Assembly: GCF_002733835.1 (NCBI RefSeq)
Contig: NZ_NVWY01000012.1
Location: 1 to 64,000, forward strand
DNA length: 64,000 nucleotides
Direction of reading: 5' to 3'
DNA from: Alcanivorax sp.
Lineage (GTDB): Bacteria > Pseudomonadota > Gammaproteobacteria > Pseudomonadales > Alcanivoracaceae
Part shown: positions 7,969 through 17,645 of the stretch, in pieces
Position numbering within the stretch: position 1 is the first letter of the stretch
Layout: each line of letters starts with the position of its first letter
Made by a program: the position numbers and the translations under genes
Notes under the pieces: generated by a model
Database searches by the model: none
What the model was told of the DNA's origin: nothing
The model's input: only the letters and a program-made list of their open reading frames with translations

Positions 7969-9078
7969 CTATTCCGGGTATTCCCACACGGGCAAACCTG
8001 CCTGCACCTCCACCCTTAGCACAATGCCAGTAATGCCCTCGTAGCCCAGTGAACGAGGCCAGAATACATACGGTTCGATTTCATAGAAGAACCAGGGGCG
8101 CCAGACGCTACGTCGAAAGCGCACACTGGTGCGCCAGGTTTCAATCGCTGCAATGGGATCCGTATAGCCATCAAACCCTACCGAGTAGCCGATGCCGGAT
8201 TGCTTGCCCAGGCGGGTATAGAGGCTCACCGTCTGATTGAAGTACCAATCACGGTTCATCTCGTTATTTTCTTCCGTCAATTCATATTCACTGCTGAAGC
8301 GAATCGTGGAAGCCTGCGTTAGCGGCCGGTCCAGCTCAAACAGGGAGTTGATGCCGAAGCCTTCCGGATCTTCCCAGTAGCCTTTCTGGGTAAACCGGAA
8401 ATAGGTTTTTCCTCCCGGCAACGGCGTGTACCAGCGATAACGCGCGCGAACGAAGGTAGTGAATTCAGAGCGCAGCCCCGCATCCAGATCCAGATTCATT
8501 CTATCCGGCATCCTGGTTACCCACCGCAGGGCAGTGCGGAACCCGCCCGAGTCGTCCCCCACCTCTTCTGGCCGACTATCCAGATCATTGCGCAGCTCAC
8601 CACTGGTGTCGTCATCATTCTGGAAAAGCAGACTCAGGCGCTCCTGGGCGTTGGGCAGCTCTACCCGGGCGCGGATTTTTACCTCGCTGCCGTCATCATC
8701 ATCGTCTTGCCAGCGGCTTGCGCCAATGATCCGCAGCTGTGTGCCAGGCTCTTCAGTATCAATTTCGTTGGGGCCGATAAAAAAACCATCGACCCAGCGT
8801 GTTGGCCCGCATACGGTGCGCGACATCCAGTCGTGGGTTCTGTCGACCCAGCCAGCCTCCCCGGAAAGGTGGCCGCACGGGTTCGGATGAAAGGCCCTTG
8901 AGGGGCCGTCAGAGGGTGATTCTGGGGTCCCCTGCTCCTCCTGAACGGAAGCGGCAGCCTCCTCCGGCTTGTCTTGCCAGGATCCCTCCGGACCATCCTG
9001 GGCATAACCCGGCAATGGCAGCCCGAATGCCAAAAGCACCAGCAACAGGGGCAACCAACATCTTTCCATAGTCCGCAT
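7969..9078 (-). CDS. Putative outer-membrane or secreted protein, unknown function
   Basis: I do not recognise a named family. From the ATG at 9078 the protein has 369 residues with a clear signal peptide (WLPLLLVLLAFGLPLPGYAQ). An Asp/Glu/Ser-rich linker with two Cys follows (about 27-75). The remainder is rich in alternating hydrophobic and aromatic strands (for example TYFRFTQKGYWEDPEGFG and SVRFRRSVWRPWFFYEIEP), as in a beta-barrel. It probably sits in the outer membrane. Starts farther upstream (ATG 9102, TTG 9159) are possible and would lengthen the signal peptide. It is a single gene, convergent with the ygiM-like gene and divergent from the acyltransferase. Confidence 0.75.
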   Translation of the reverse strand: MRTMERCWLPLLLVLLAFGLPLPGYAQDGPEGSWQDKPEEAAASVQEEQGTPESPSDGPSRAFHPNPCGHLSGEAGWVDRTHDWMSRTVCGPTRWVDGFFIGPNEIDTEEPGTQLRIIGASRWQDDDDDGSEVKIRARVELPNAQERLSLLFQNDDDTSGELRNDLDSRPEEVGDDSGGFRTALRWVTRMPDRMNLDLDAGLRSEFTTFVRARYRWYTPLPGGKTYFRFTQKGYWEDPEGFGINSLFELDRPLTQASTIRFSSEYELTEENNEMNRDWYFNQTVSLYTRLGKQSGIGYSVGFDGYTDPIAAIETWRTSVRFRRSVWRPWFFYEIEPYVFWPRSLGYEGITGIVLRVEVQAGLPVWEYPE

Positions 9079-9200
9079 TGCTGCAGCATAACTGCATGGA
9101 ATCATTTGCGGAATCCTGCAGTGACAAACGGCCATTTGACCGAAACGGACACGGGACAAGGCGTTTACCTTTGGGTAGCATGCCCGTTTACGTTGACTGA

Positions 9201-10127
9201 ATGAATCGCGCTATGACCATTTGGCACAAGATCCGGGCCACACTCGCCCTGACAGGCATGCTGATCAACACCCTGCTTCTCTGCCTTCCACTTTACGCTT
9301 TCGCCCTGCTGCGACTGGTGCTTCGATTTGAGAAGGCACAAGTCATCCTGTCACGAATCCTGGTGGTCATTGCGGAAACCTGGATTGGCAACAACAACGC
9401 CATTATTGCCCTGGCCAGCCAGATCAAATGGCGCATCAGTGGCATGGACACGCTGAGCAAGGATCAATGGTACCTGGTGACCTGCAACCACCAGTCCTGG
9501 GCGGACATTCTGGTACTGCAGCGCATTTCCAATCGCCGCATCCCTTTTCTCAAGTTTTTCCTGAAGCAGGAACTGATCAAGGTTCCCCTGCTGGGGCTGG
9601 CCTGGTGGGCCCTGGATTTCCCATTCATGAAGCGTTACAGCAAAGCCGAACTGGAAAAGACCCCCTCACTGAAAGGCAAAGACCTGGAAACCACCCGCAA
9701 AGCCTGTGAGAAATTCGCCTACTTCCCCACCTCGGTGATGAATTTCTTTGAAGGCACCCGCTTTGACGCGCAAAAGCACGCCAAACAAGGCTCGCCATAT
9801 CGCCACCTGCTCAAACCCAAGGCCGGTGGCGCTGCCTTTACCCTTAACGCCATGTCCGGGCATTTGCGAAATCTGCTTGATGTGACCATTATCTATCCCC
9901 CGGGCACACCTCGCTCGCTGATGGCCTTTCTTGGTGGCGCCATGGGCGAGGTGGAAGTTGTTGTGCAGCAACGGGTTATTCCCGCCTGGGCCTCAGAGGG
10001 CAACTACGAAGACGACGCGGAGTTCCGCGCCCGTTTTCAGCAATGGATTGGCGAACTCTGGGCGGACAAGGATGCATTGCTGGACAAAAAGAACGCAACA
10101 CGCAACGCGCAACACGCCACACGCTAA
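9201..10127 (+). CDS. YihG-like lysophospholipid acyltransferase
   Basis: This 308-residue PlsC-family enzyme would transfer an acyl chain to a lysophospholipid at the inner membrane. An N-terminal membrane helix (about 15-40) precedes the catalytic NHQSWAD motif (about 96-102, HX4D). The second acyltransferase box is FFEGTRFD (about 183-190). Length and motif spacing match YihG, a homologue of PlsC in E. coli. The ATG at 9201 has no obvious ribosome binding site; the next ATG, four codons later, is an alternative. The DUF349 gene starts 77 bp downstream. Confidence 0.88.
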   Translation: MNRAMTIWHKIRATLALTGMLINTLLLCLPLYAFALLRLVLRFEKAQVILSRILVVIAETWIGNNNAIIALASQIKWRISGMDTLSKDQWYLVTCNHQSWADILVLQRISNRRIPFLKFFLKQELIKVPLLGLAWWALDFPFMKRYSKAELEKTPSLKGKDLETTRKACEKFAYFPTSVMNFFEGTRFDAQKHAKQGSPYRHLLKPKAGGAAFTLNAMSGHLRNLLDVTIIYPPGTPRSLMAFLGGAMGEVEVVVQQRVIPAWASEGNYEDDAEFRARFQQWIGELWADKDALLDKKNATRNAQHATR

Positions 10128-10204
10128 TTTTCTGCCAATGGGGTTTCGTTCACCCGCATGCAAGCGTGGAGAGTGTTGCGTGCGGACGCATTTGGAACCT
10201 TGTT

Positions 10205-12805
10205 ATGTTTGGCCGATTTCTGAAACCCCGCTGGCAACACGCCAACCCCGATATTCGTCTCAAAGCCGTTGAGCAACTGGACCTCTGTGATGACGCGAGC
10301 CTGCTGAATCAGCTGGCGCGCGGTGATGCCAGCGCCCTGGTGCGCGCCGCCGCCACCGGCCGACTCACCGATTTTGCGGCCCTGGATGAAGTGCACCAAC
10401 GTGACGAAGCGCCCTCCGTTCGCGAGGCCGCCTCCATGCGCATCATGGCCCTGCTGGCAGGCACTACCGATGATGCCCCCAACAGCGACACCCGCCTGCG
10501 CCTGATTCGGCTCACCGGCAATGAAAACGTGCTTGCCCATGTGGCCAGCCACAGCCCGGACATGCACAGCCGCATGGCAGCCATTGAGCAGCTCAAGGAT
10601 GAAGGCGTGCTATATCAGCTGGCTCTGGATGCTCCCACCGAAGCACTTCGTGTTGCCTCTGTGCAGAACATCGCCTCCCTTTCGCTGCTGAAGCGTTTAG
10701 GCAAGGAGGGTCGAGACAAGCGCGTCACTCGCCTGGCGCGCGACCAGGCCCGGGCGCTCCAGCAACAACAGCAACAGAGTGAACGGGAAACCGCCAAGGT
10801 CTACCACCTCGCCGATCGGCTTGAACAGCATGCTCGCCGTCGTGTGGACGCCCTGTATGGGCCGCAGCTGGAACAGCTTGAAAAACAGTGGCAGCAACTG
10901 ACACGACAGGCGACCCCGGATTTGGCTTCCCGCGTTCAGCAAGCCCTTCACCAGTGCCGCACGCAGCTCACCGAATTGCAAGAGCAAACCCGGCAACAGG
11001 CACTGGCAGAGACCGCAAAAGCTGAGCGCGAAGCGGCAGCGCACAGCCTGTATCAGCTGTTGAGCCAGGCGACCCCGGAAACCTGGGATCATCAGCTAGG
11101 CGAAATGCGCTCCGCATTAGCCACCCAACAACGCCGCTGGGACAGCGCCGATGAGCAATCGCAGGCCCAGGATGAAGACCGGCTGGCTTTCACTGACCTG
11201 GTAACCGCATTTCAACAGCTGCTTACCCTGGCCGCCGATATCAATGCAGCAGACTCACCGGCCACACTCGCCGAGCTGGCCGACCGTTGGCCAGGGGAAT
11301 ATCAGCCTCCCTCTGCATTGTTGGCGCTGCGTAAACGGGAAGCCGAAACCTCCGATGCGCAAACGTCCACACAGAACCGCCCGGCACCAGCCTCACAGCC
11401 CCATCGCGGCTTGCTGGTCGCCCTGAAGCGAGAGCTGCGCCAGGGCAATCTGCGCCATGCCAATCGGCTCTGGCACAAAGCCCAGTCGATCATCGAAAGC
11501 GACGGAGACACCGGGTTGGACGCAGAGCTCACCAAGCTCGCTCCGCGCCGTGCAGAGTTGCAGGACTGGCACCGTTTTGCTGCTGAACCGAAGAAAGTGG
11601 CGTTATGCGAACGCATGGAAGCGCTTAAAGACACCACCATGGATGCCCCGGAACTGGCCACCGCCATTCAGGCGCTCCATGATGAATGGCGCGCGCTGAT
11701 GAGTTCGGACCAGGGCGAGGATCAGGCGTTGTGGACGCGTTTTAAAGAGGCATCCGACCAGGCCTACCAGCCCTGCCATGCGCACTTTGCCGAACTGGAC
11801 GCCATCAAGGCAGGTAATTTGGAAAAGCGCCGGACACTGTGTCAGCAACTGGAAGACTTTGTCACCGCTCAGAACTGGGAAACCGCTGATTGGCATGGTG
11901 TCTGGCAAATTCGCCAGCAGGCCCCGAAAGACTGGAAAACCCTGCACCCGATCCGGTTCACCGACGCCCGGGATGTGCAGAAACGGTTTTCCTCCCTGCT
12001 CACCCAGCTCGACGAGCAGCTGAATCGTTACATTGAAAAAGCCGAGAGCGAGCGAAAACAATTGCTGGACCAGGCCCGTGCATTGCTGGAACTGGACGAT
12101 GCCCAGCACGCCACACGCGAAGCGCAAGCCATCCAGAAACGCTGGCGGCAATCCGCCTGGTTACCGCCCGGCCAGCACCGCACATGGCAAAAACCGTTTC
12201 GCAAAACCATGGATGCCCTGTTCGATGCCCGCAACCGGGATATTGCCGCCCGGCGCGAGCAACAGGAGCAAGCGAGCCAGATGCTGACCACGCACATTGA
12301 TGCGCTTGAGGCATCACTGACGCAACCGTTTAGCGCTGACACAGCGAACAGTCTACGCAGCGCGGCTGCAGCCGTGGACGAGCACCTGGATGGCAATCAG
12401 CCCCAGCCGCTGGTTCGCAAAGCACAGCAACTGAAGCGGCGCGCCAGCGAGCGACTTCAGCAACTCAGTCGTTGGCAGCAGTGGCAGCAGCTCCGTGACG
12501 CCGTTGTGGCCCTGACGGAAAGTGTCGAATCCGCTGACCAACCAGAAAGTGGTGCGAATACTGACTCCGCTCTTACCCTGGCCGTGGCCTTTGAGGCCCT
12601 GGCCGGTGTGCCCAGCCCGGAACCGGAGCGCCAGCGCCGCTTGCAATGGCAGCTAGAGCAACTACCCAGTGTCATGAAGCAGCAACAGTTTGACGCCCGC
12701 GAGGAAATGCAGCGGCTTCTCAAACAGCACCAAACACCGGTGCCTGCCGCAGTGAAAGCGCGCCTGGACAGCGCCATTGCCGTTCTCGAACCCGGCAATG
12801 CGTAA
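10205..12805 (+). CDS. DUF349 domain-containing protein
   Basis: The protein has 866 residues from the ATG at 10205; the frame is open for 54 codons upstream, but those encode nothing family-like and overlap the acyltransferase gene. Residues 1-190 look like HEAT-type helical repeats (LLNQLARGDASALVRAAATG). The rest is Gln/Glu/Ala/Arg-rich helix with repeated W-containing modules (for example LHDEWRALMS and QKRWRQSAWLP), the mark of DUF349. It is probably cytoplasmic and highly helical. The molecular role of the family is not established. Its end overlaps the next gene by 8 bp. Confidence 0.85.
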   Translation: MFGRFLKPRWQHANPDIRLKAVEQLDLCDDASLLNQLARGDASALVRAAATGRLTDFAALDEVHQRDEAPSVREAASMRIMALLAGTTDDAPNSDTRLRLIRLTGNENVLAHVASHSPDMHSRMAAIEQLKDEGVLYQLALDAPTEALRVASVQNIASLSLLKRLGKEGRDKRVTRLARDQARALQQQQQQSERETAKVYHLADRLEQHARRRVDALYGPQLEQLEKQWQQLTRQATPDLASRVQQALHQCRTQLTELQEQTRQQALAETAKAEREAAAHSLYQLLSQATPETWDHQLGEMRSALATQQRRWDSADEQSQAQDEDRLAFTDLVTAFQQLLTLAADINAADSPATLAELADRWPGEYQPPSALLALRKREAETSDAQTSTQNRPAPASQPHRGLLVALKRELRQGNLRHANRLWHKAQSIIESDGDTGLDAELTKLAPRRAELQDWHRFAAEPKKVALCERMEALKDTTMDAPELATAIQALHDEWRALMSSDQGEDQALWTRFKEASDQAYQPCHAHFAELDAIKAGNLEKRRTLCQQLEDFVTAQNWETADWHGVWQIRQQAPKDWKTLHPIRFTDARDVQKRFSSLLTQLDEQLNRYIEKAESERKQLLDQARALLELDDAQHATREAQAIQKRWRQSAWLPPGQHRTWQKPFRKTMDALFDARNRDIAARREQQEQASQMLTTHIDALEASLTQPFSADTANSLRSAAAAVDEHLDGNQPQPLVRKAQQLKRRASERLQQLSRWQQWQQLRDAVVALTESVESADQPESGANTDSALTLAVAFEALAGVPSPEPERQRRLQWQLEQLPSVMKQQQFDAREEMQRLLKQHQTPVPAAVKARLDSAIAVLEPGNA

Positions 12806-13271
12806 TCTGCTCTCGCGATTCACGCGCTCACCCAAAGGCCTGCAATGGTTTCTGAACCTGTACGGGCCCTACCTGGGCGCCGGTGTTCGTGTGGACTACC
12901 TGGCAGACGACTTCCGCGAACTGAATGTCTCCATGGGGCTGCACTGGTACAACCGGAACTATGTAGGAACCCATTTCGGCGGCAGCCTCTATTCCATGGT
13001 GGACCCGTTCTACATGCTGATGGTGATGACCGTGCTTGGGCGCGATTATGTGGTCTGGGACAAGGCAGCGGATATCGAATTTGTCCGGCCCGGCAAGGGC
13101 CGGGTCTTCGCCCATTTTCAGCTCACCGATGCCATGATCAACGATATCCGCGCGAACACCGATGGGGGAGAAAAATACCTGCCGTGCTGGCCGGTTGAAA
13201 TCGTGGATGGCGATGGAAACCGCGTGGCGGTGGTCAACAAGACGCTCTACATCCGCCGTAAACCCGCGTAG
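12798..13271 (+). CDS. DUF4442 hotdog-fold protein (putative thioesterase)
   Basis: A 157-residue protein starting MRNLLSRFTRSPKG, with YVGTHFGGSLYSMVDPFYMLM as the central segment where hotdog thioesterases place their active-site helix. The family is annotated DUF4442 and assigned to the hotdog superfamily; the substrate is unknown but acyl-CoA is plausible. I chose the ATG at 12798 because it overlaps the DUF349 stop (TAA at 12803-12805) and gives the normal N-terminus; a TTG at 12777 would add seven residues. Confidence 0.85.
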   Translation: MRNLLSRFTRSPKGLQWFLNLYGPYLGAGVRVDYLADDFRELNVSMGLHWYNRNYVGTHFGGSLYSMVDPFYMLMVMTVLGRDYVVWDKAADIEFVRPGKGRVFAHFQLTDAMINDIRANTDGGEKYLPCWPVEIVDGDGNRVAVVNKTLYIRRKPA

Positions 13272-13297
13272 CGCCTTTCTCTACCGGAGCACCGGTT

Positions 13298-13912
13298 TTA
13301 CTGCCCGAAACCGGAGCTGTTTTCCAGAAAGCTGAGCTCCTCAGCCGTGCTGTCCCGCCCCAGCGCGCGGTTGCGGTGCGGAAAGCGACCAAATTGCTGA
13401 ACGATTTGCAGATGCTCCCGCGCGGATTTCAGCGAACTGTCCACATGGCTGGCCAGTGCCTGGGGCGCATTAGCCCTGATAGCCTCCAGTGCGCAAAGGC
13501 ATTGCTGCTGCAGATCTTCGTCTTCGGCATGCATTAGCGGCATCACAAAGAAAACCTGCCCGCACAGCGGCAGCTTGCTGTGCATCTGCCGTGACAGCCC
13601 CTCAATGGCCAGCGTGGCGGCCCGATGATCACCATTGAAAGCCTGGGCCTGGCCGCGGTAGATATTGCGGGTGAACTGGTCCAGCAACAGAATCAGCGCC
13701 AGTCGCCCCAGGGGGGTTCTTTCCCAGTCCACCAGTTCCTGCTGCAGGGCCGCATCCACCAACGCACCAAAGCGGTGTGCAATTTCCGCATCGTCTCCAG
13801 CCGTAGCGGCAAACCATCGCTTGCTCATGTTGCCCGATGGCCAGCCATGCTCCAGGCCATCCTTAAACCAGTAATCCAGTATTTCCTGCCATGATGGGCC
13901 TAAATCAAACAT
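13298..13912 (-). CDS. DUF924 family protein
   Basis: A 204-residue, probably helical, cytoplasmic protein. The family landmarks are WQEILDYWF at the N-terminus, RWFAATAGDDAEI, LALILLLDQFTRNIYRG (about 71-87) and the C-terminal FGRFPHRNRALGR. The fold is related to TPR-like helical proteins, and no biochemical activity is firmly assigned. It lies 20 bp downstream of tesA on the same strand and is probably cotranscribed with it. Confidence 0.88.
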   Translation of the reverse strand: MFDLGPSWQEILDYWFKDGLEHGWPSGNMSKRWFAATAGDDAEIAHRFGALVDAALQQELVDWERTPLGRLALILLLDQFTRNIYRGQAQAFNGDHRAATLAIEGLSRQMHSKLPLCGQVFFVMPLMHAEDEDLQQQCLCALEAIRANAPQALASHVDSSLKSAREHLQIVQQFGRFPHRNRALGRDSTAEELSFLENSSGFGQ

Positions 13913-13932
13913 CGGGGCTCGCTCGGTTGTAT

Positions 13933-14562
13933 TTACTGATCACTCTTGCCTTGGCACTGCACAGGCAGTTGCGGCTCAATCACTGACAAGGCGCTTTCCA
14001 GCAACAGCGGCTGAGCATCAACGGTGGGGTGAATGCCATCATCCTGCACCCAACCCTGCTCAATCACGCCATCCAGAAAAAAGGGCACCCAGGGCGTGCT
14101 GGTGGATTGCGCAACGTCCTTGAATTGCTGTTCAAACAAGGCAGTGTACTGCTGGCCGTAATTGGGGGGAATGCGCATGCCCAACAGCACCGCGGTGGCT
14201 CCCGCTTCCCGCGAAAGCACGACCATTTGCTCCAGGTTCCTCGCAATGGCCATGGGCGACAAACCACGCAAACCATCGTTACCCCCCAGCTCAATCACCA
14301 CCAGATCCGGCTGGTGACGTGACAACAGTGCCGGCAATCGCGTTTTGCCGCCGGCGGTGGTTTCACCGCTAACCGATGCATTGATGACGGGATAATCCGG
14401 GCACCTTTCCTGCAGTTGCTGGTCCATAAGAGCAACCCAGCCCGCCGACTTTTCAATACCGTAGGCAGCACTGATACTATCGCCCAGTATCAAGACACCG
14501 CTGGCGTGAACCGACGATGCCGTCACGCACAACAACTGAATCAGTAGAAGATATCTTGCCAT
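13933..14562 (-). CDS. tesA: Periplasmic acyl-CoA thioesterase I / lysophospholipase / esterase (TesA)
   Basis: This SGNH hydrolase (209 residues from the ATG at 14562) has a signal peptide (ARYLLLIQLLCVTASSVHA). The GDS box is ILGDSISAAYG with nucleophile Ser29. The oxyanion-hole Gly and Asn are in VVIELGGNDGLRG, and the Asp/His pair is DDGIHP near the C-terminus. It would cleave fatty acyl esters and thioesters in the periplasm. The start overlaps that of ybbA on the other strand, as the two ATGs share the palindrome CATG. The tesA/ybbA/ybbP neighbourhood is conserved in many gammaproteobacteria. Confidence 0.93.
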   Translation of the reverse strand: MARYLLLIQLLCVTASSVHASGVLILGDSISAAYGIEKSAGWVALMDQQLQERCPDYPVINASVSGETTAGGKTRLPALLSRHQPDLVVIELGGNDGLRGLSPMAIARNLEQMVVLSREAGATAVLLGMRIPPNYGQQYTALFEQQFKDVAQSTSTPWVPFFLDGVIEQGWVQDDGIHPTVDAQPLLLESALSVIEPQLPVQCQGKSDQ

Positions 14563-15241
14563 GATGAATACAGCGTCTCCCGTTTTGCTTGCCCACAATG
14601 TCAGTAAGCGCGTTCAGGGCCCAGAAGGCGGGCTTGATTTGCTGCAGGATATCACGCTTGAGGTGAATGCCGGTGACAGCCTGGCGATCACAGGCCCTTC
14701 CGGGTCAGGCAAGTCCACCCTGCTCTCCTTGTTGGCGGGTCTTGATGTGCCCACGGCTGGTGACGTGAAACTCAATGGTGCCTCGTTCAGCCAGGCTGAC
14801 GAGGACGAGCGGGCACGACTGCGTGGCGAACAGTGCGGCTTCGTGTTCCAGCATTTTCAGCTGATCAATGACCTCACCGCGCTGGAAAATGTCATGCTGC
14901 CGCTGGAAATTCTCAACCGCGAAAAGCGCCGTGAGCTGGCCATGCACTGGCTGGATCAGGTGGGCCTGGCCCACCGGCAACATCACTTCCCGGTACAGCT
15001 TTCCGGTGGCGAGCAGCAGCGCGTTGCCCTGGCGCGGGCCTTTGTTGTGTCGCCGGCCTTGCTGTTTGCCGATGAACCCACCGGCAGCCTGGATTTCGCT
15101 AACGGTGAGCATGTGGCCGATCTACTGTTTACGCTGAATGCGGAGCAAAAAACCGCGCTGGTGCTAGTCACCCATGACCCGCAGCTGGCCGGTCGCTGCC
15201 AGCGATCGGTCTCTCTGACGGAGGGCCGCCTCAGTGTTTAA
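14561..15241 (+). CDS. ybbA: ABC transporter ATP-binding protein YbbA
   Basis: This 226-residue ATPase is of the MacB/LolD type. Walker A is GPSGSGKS (45-52), the ABC signature LSGGEQQRVALARA and Walker B LLFADEPTG. It should energise the FtsX-type permease encoded next. The start ATGATG directly abuts the divergent tesA start; the second ATG (14564) is equally possible. It overlaps ybbP by 8 bp. The substrate is unknown; the family works in lipoprotein release or lipid and toxin export. Confidence 0.93.
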   Translation: MMNTASPVLLAHNVSKRVQGPEGGLDLLQDITLEVNAGDSLAITGPSGSGKSTLLSLLAGLDVPTAGDVKLNGASFSQADEDERARLRGEQCGFVFQHFQLINDLTALENVMLPLEILNREKRRELAMHWLDQVGLAHRQHHFPVQLSGGEQQRVALARAFVVSPALLFADEPTGSLDFANGEHVADLLFTLNAEQKTALVLVTHDPQLAGRCQRSVSLTEGRLSV

Positions 15242-17645
15242 ACCCTGGCGATCCCCCGCATTTCGGGTTCAGGCCCTGGCCCTGCTGGTGGCGGCCTTTG
15301 CCATGACTGCCATGCTGATTCTGCGTGACAGCGTGGATCAGCGGTTCAATCAGCGAACCGCCGTGGCACTGGGGGCAGACTGGATTCTGGAAGGTTCCCG
15401 TTACCCCGAAGAGAACCAGCAACAGGTCGTTGCCGATTTACCCCATGCTGAAGCAACCGGTTTTGCCAGCGTACTGATCAATGAAGATCAGTTTTTGCTG
15501 GCCAGCATTCGCGCACTGTCCGACGGTTACCCGCTTTATGGTGAGCTGTCGGTCAGCGACTCCCGCTTTAGCGAGCCTTACCCCGTGGACCATGGCCCCA
15601 CGCCAGGAACCGTCTGGCTGGCTGGCCAGGCGTTGGACCGGCTGGGGCTGAAAACCGGGGAATTCATTACCCTTGGTGAGCGCAGCTTTCTGATCGACAA
15701 GGTGCTGGTGCAGGAGCCAGATCAACAGGCCGGCTTCTACAGCATGAACCCTCGTACCCTTATGCACCTGTCGGACCTGGAAAGTACCGGCGTGCTCGGC
15801 CCGGGAAGTCGCTACCGGCACCACCTGCTGGTGGCCGCCAATGGTGAGCAACGTGCAGCCCTGGATGAACAGCTTGGCGATAACCTGCGCCCGGACCAGT
15901 CCATCGAAACCGTGGCAACCACAGATCTGCGTAGCCGTGGCCCGGTGGAGCAAATGTTTCTGTGGTCGCAACTGGCGGTGATGCTGGTGGTGCTGCTGTG
16001 TGCCGCCGCCATTTATCTCACCGCCAGCCATCGTGCGCGCCAGCAACAAACATTGTGTGCCGTGATGAAAACCGTAGGCGCTCGACAACGGCAAATCGTC
16101 CGGCGGTTACTGGGTGGTGATGTGCTTGCGCTGCTGCTGCCGATCATTGCCGGTGTCGCGCTTGCCGTACTGGTGGGCCGGCAGCTCTCCGCGTTGCTCG
16201 GTGCGGAACAGTTTTTCATGGCGCCGGTGATCTGGGGGCTGCTGGGTCCGGTGCTGCTCTGGCTCGGATTTGCCGCACCCACGCTGTGGGTGAGCCTGTC
16301 GCTGCCCGCCACCGCACTACTCAGTGGCCGTGAGGCGCCGACCCGGCTGGGGCGGCGGGTTTTGCTCATCGCCATTGCCACGCCTATTCCCCTGGCTGCC
16401 ATCATGACCGGTTCGCTGGCGGCGCTGTGGCCGCTATTGCTGCTCACCCTGGCAGTCTCGCTGGGACTACCAATGATTCTGTGGCCACTGGTGCAGTTAC
16501 TGGATCGTTTCAGTACGCGCCTGAGCCTGCCTGCGCGGCTGGCCCTGCGCCGGTTGAGCCGCCGCAAGGCGACCACCCTGCCCTTGCTGGCGGCCCTGAT
16601 CATTTCCCTGACCGTGCTTTCCATGTCGGTGCAAACCGGGCGGGAATTGCTGAGTGACTGGCGGGCCACACTCCCGGAACAGGCGCCCAACTATTTTGTG
16701 ATCAATCTGTTTGATCAGGATCTGGACGCCTTCAATGACTGGCTTGGCGCGCACAACAGTGAATCCCAGCCGCTCTATCCGGTGGTTCGAGCCCGGCTCA
16801 CCGCCATTAACGACGAGCCCGTTCGCAGCGCCGTTACCAAGGAAGAGGATCGGGCTGAACGCGCCCTGAACCGGGACCTGTCACTCACCGAAGCCGATAC
16901 CCTGCCGGACAGCAACATTCTCACTGAAGGGCGCTGGGCCAGCGGCGCCAATGAAGTCACCGTGGAAAGCAAACTGGCGGATTCGTTGGGACTACAACTC
17001 GGGGATTCGCTCACGTTCACCGGCGCCGGGCCGACCATCAGTGCCACCGTGGTGGGGCTGCGTGAGGTGGATTGGGAAAGCTTTGCTCCCAATTTTTATT
17101 TCATCTTCTCGCCCGACACGCTGAAGACGCAGGGCCGCACCTGGATCACCAGCTTTTTCCTGCCCGCAGATCAGCAGGCAGAGCTGGGCGATCTGGTCCA
17201 GCAATTCCCGCAAATCAGCTTGCTGGACGTAAATGCCATCCTGGCCACGCTGCAGGACATCATCGGCCAGGCTAGCCGTGCGGCCTTTGTGGTGGGTGTA
17301 CTGCTGTTACTCGCTGCCCTGCTGGTGCTGATGGCGGCCCTGCTGGCGATGACAGACGCCCTGCGCCGGGACAACCGGTTGCTGATCGTGATTGGGGGCC
17401 GCCGCGCCTTGCTGCGTAAAACCGCGGCACTGCAAGCCTTCTATCTGTTCGGTGGGGCCGCATTGCTGGCCAATCTGATCCACCTGGCCGCCCTGATACC
17501 GCTCGGCACTCGCCTGTTCGACAGCCAGTTGCCGTTGAGTGGCTGGCTGTTACTGCCGTGGGGTGTTGCCGGGTTGGTAACGCTGGCCGCCCTGCTGGCA
17601 CCACCGCTGATGCCCAAAGGCTCAGGGCTGTCGGCGGGCCAATAG
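15234..17645 (+). CDS. ybbP: FtsX-like ABC transporter permease YbbP
   Basis: An 803-residue membrane protein with an N-terminal hydrophobic segment, a periplasmic domain, central membrane helices (LAVMLVVLLCAAAIYLTAS, about 244-262) and a second FtsX block at the C-terminus (about 680-790). Duplicated FtsX-type domains and the length match YbbP. It starts at GTG (15234), preceded by GGAGG inside the ybbA coding region. Its 3' end overlaps the convergent exporter gene by 24 bp. It forms an inner-membrane ABC complex with YbbA; the substrate is unknown. Confidence 0.92.
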   Translation: MFKPWRSPAFRVQALALLVAAFAMTAMLILRDSVDQRFNQRTAVALGADWILEGSRYPEENQQQVVADLPHAEATGFASVLINEDQFLLASIRALSDGYPLYGELSVSDSRFSEPYPVDHGPTPGTVWLAGQALDRLGLKTGEFITLGERSFLIDKVLVQEPDQQAGFYSMNPRTLMHLSDLESTGVLGPGSRYRHHLLVAANGEQRAALDEQLGDNLRPDQSIETVATTDLRSRGPVEQMFLWSQLAVMLVVLLCAAAIYLTASHRARQQQTLCAVMKTVGARQRQIVRRLLGGDVLALLLPIIAGVALAVLVGRQLSALLGAEQFFMAPVIWGLLGPVLLWLGFAAPTLWVSLSLPATALLSGREAPTRLGRRVLLIAIATPIPLAAIMTGSLAALWPLLLLTLAVSLGLPMILWPLVQLLDRFSTRLSLPARLALRRLSRRKATTLPLLAALIISLTVLSMSVQTGRELLSDWRATLPEQAPNYFVINLFDQDLDAFNDWLGAHNSESQPLYPVVRARLTAINDEPVRSAVTKEEDRAERALNRDLSLTEADTLPDSNILTEGRWASGANEVTVESKLADSLGLQLGDSLTFTGAGPTISATVVGLREVDWESFAPNFYFIFSPDTLKTQGRTWITSFFLPADQQAELGDLVQQFPQISLLDVNAILATLQDIIGQASRAAFVVGVLLLLAALLVLMAALLAMTDALRRDNRLLIVIGGRRALLRKTAALQAFYLFGGAALLANLIHLAALIPLGTRLFDSQLPLSGWLLLPWGVAGLVTLAALLAPPLMPKGSGLSAGQ

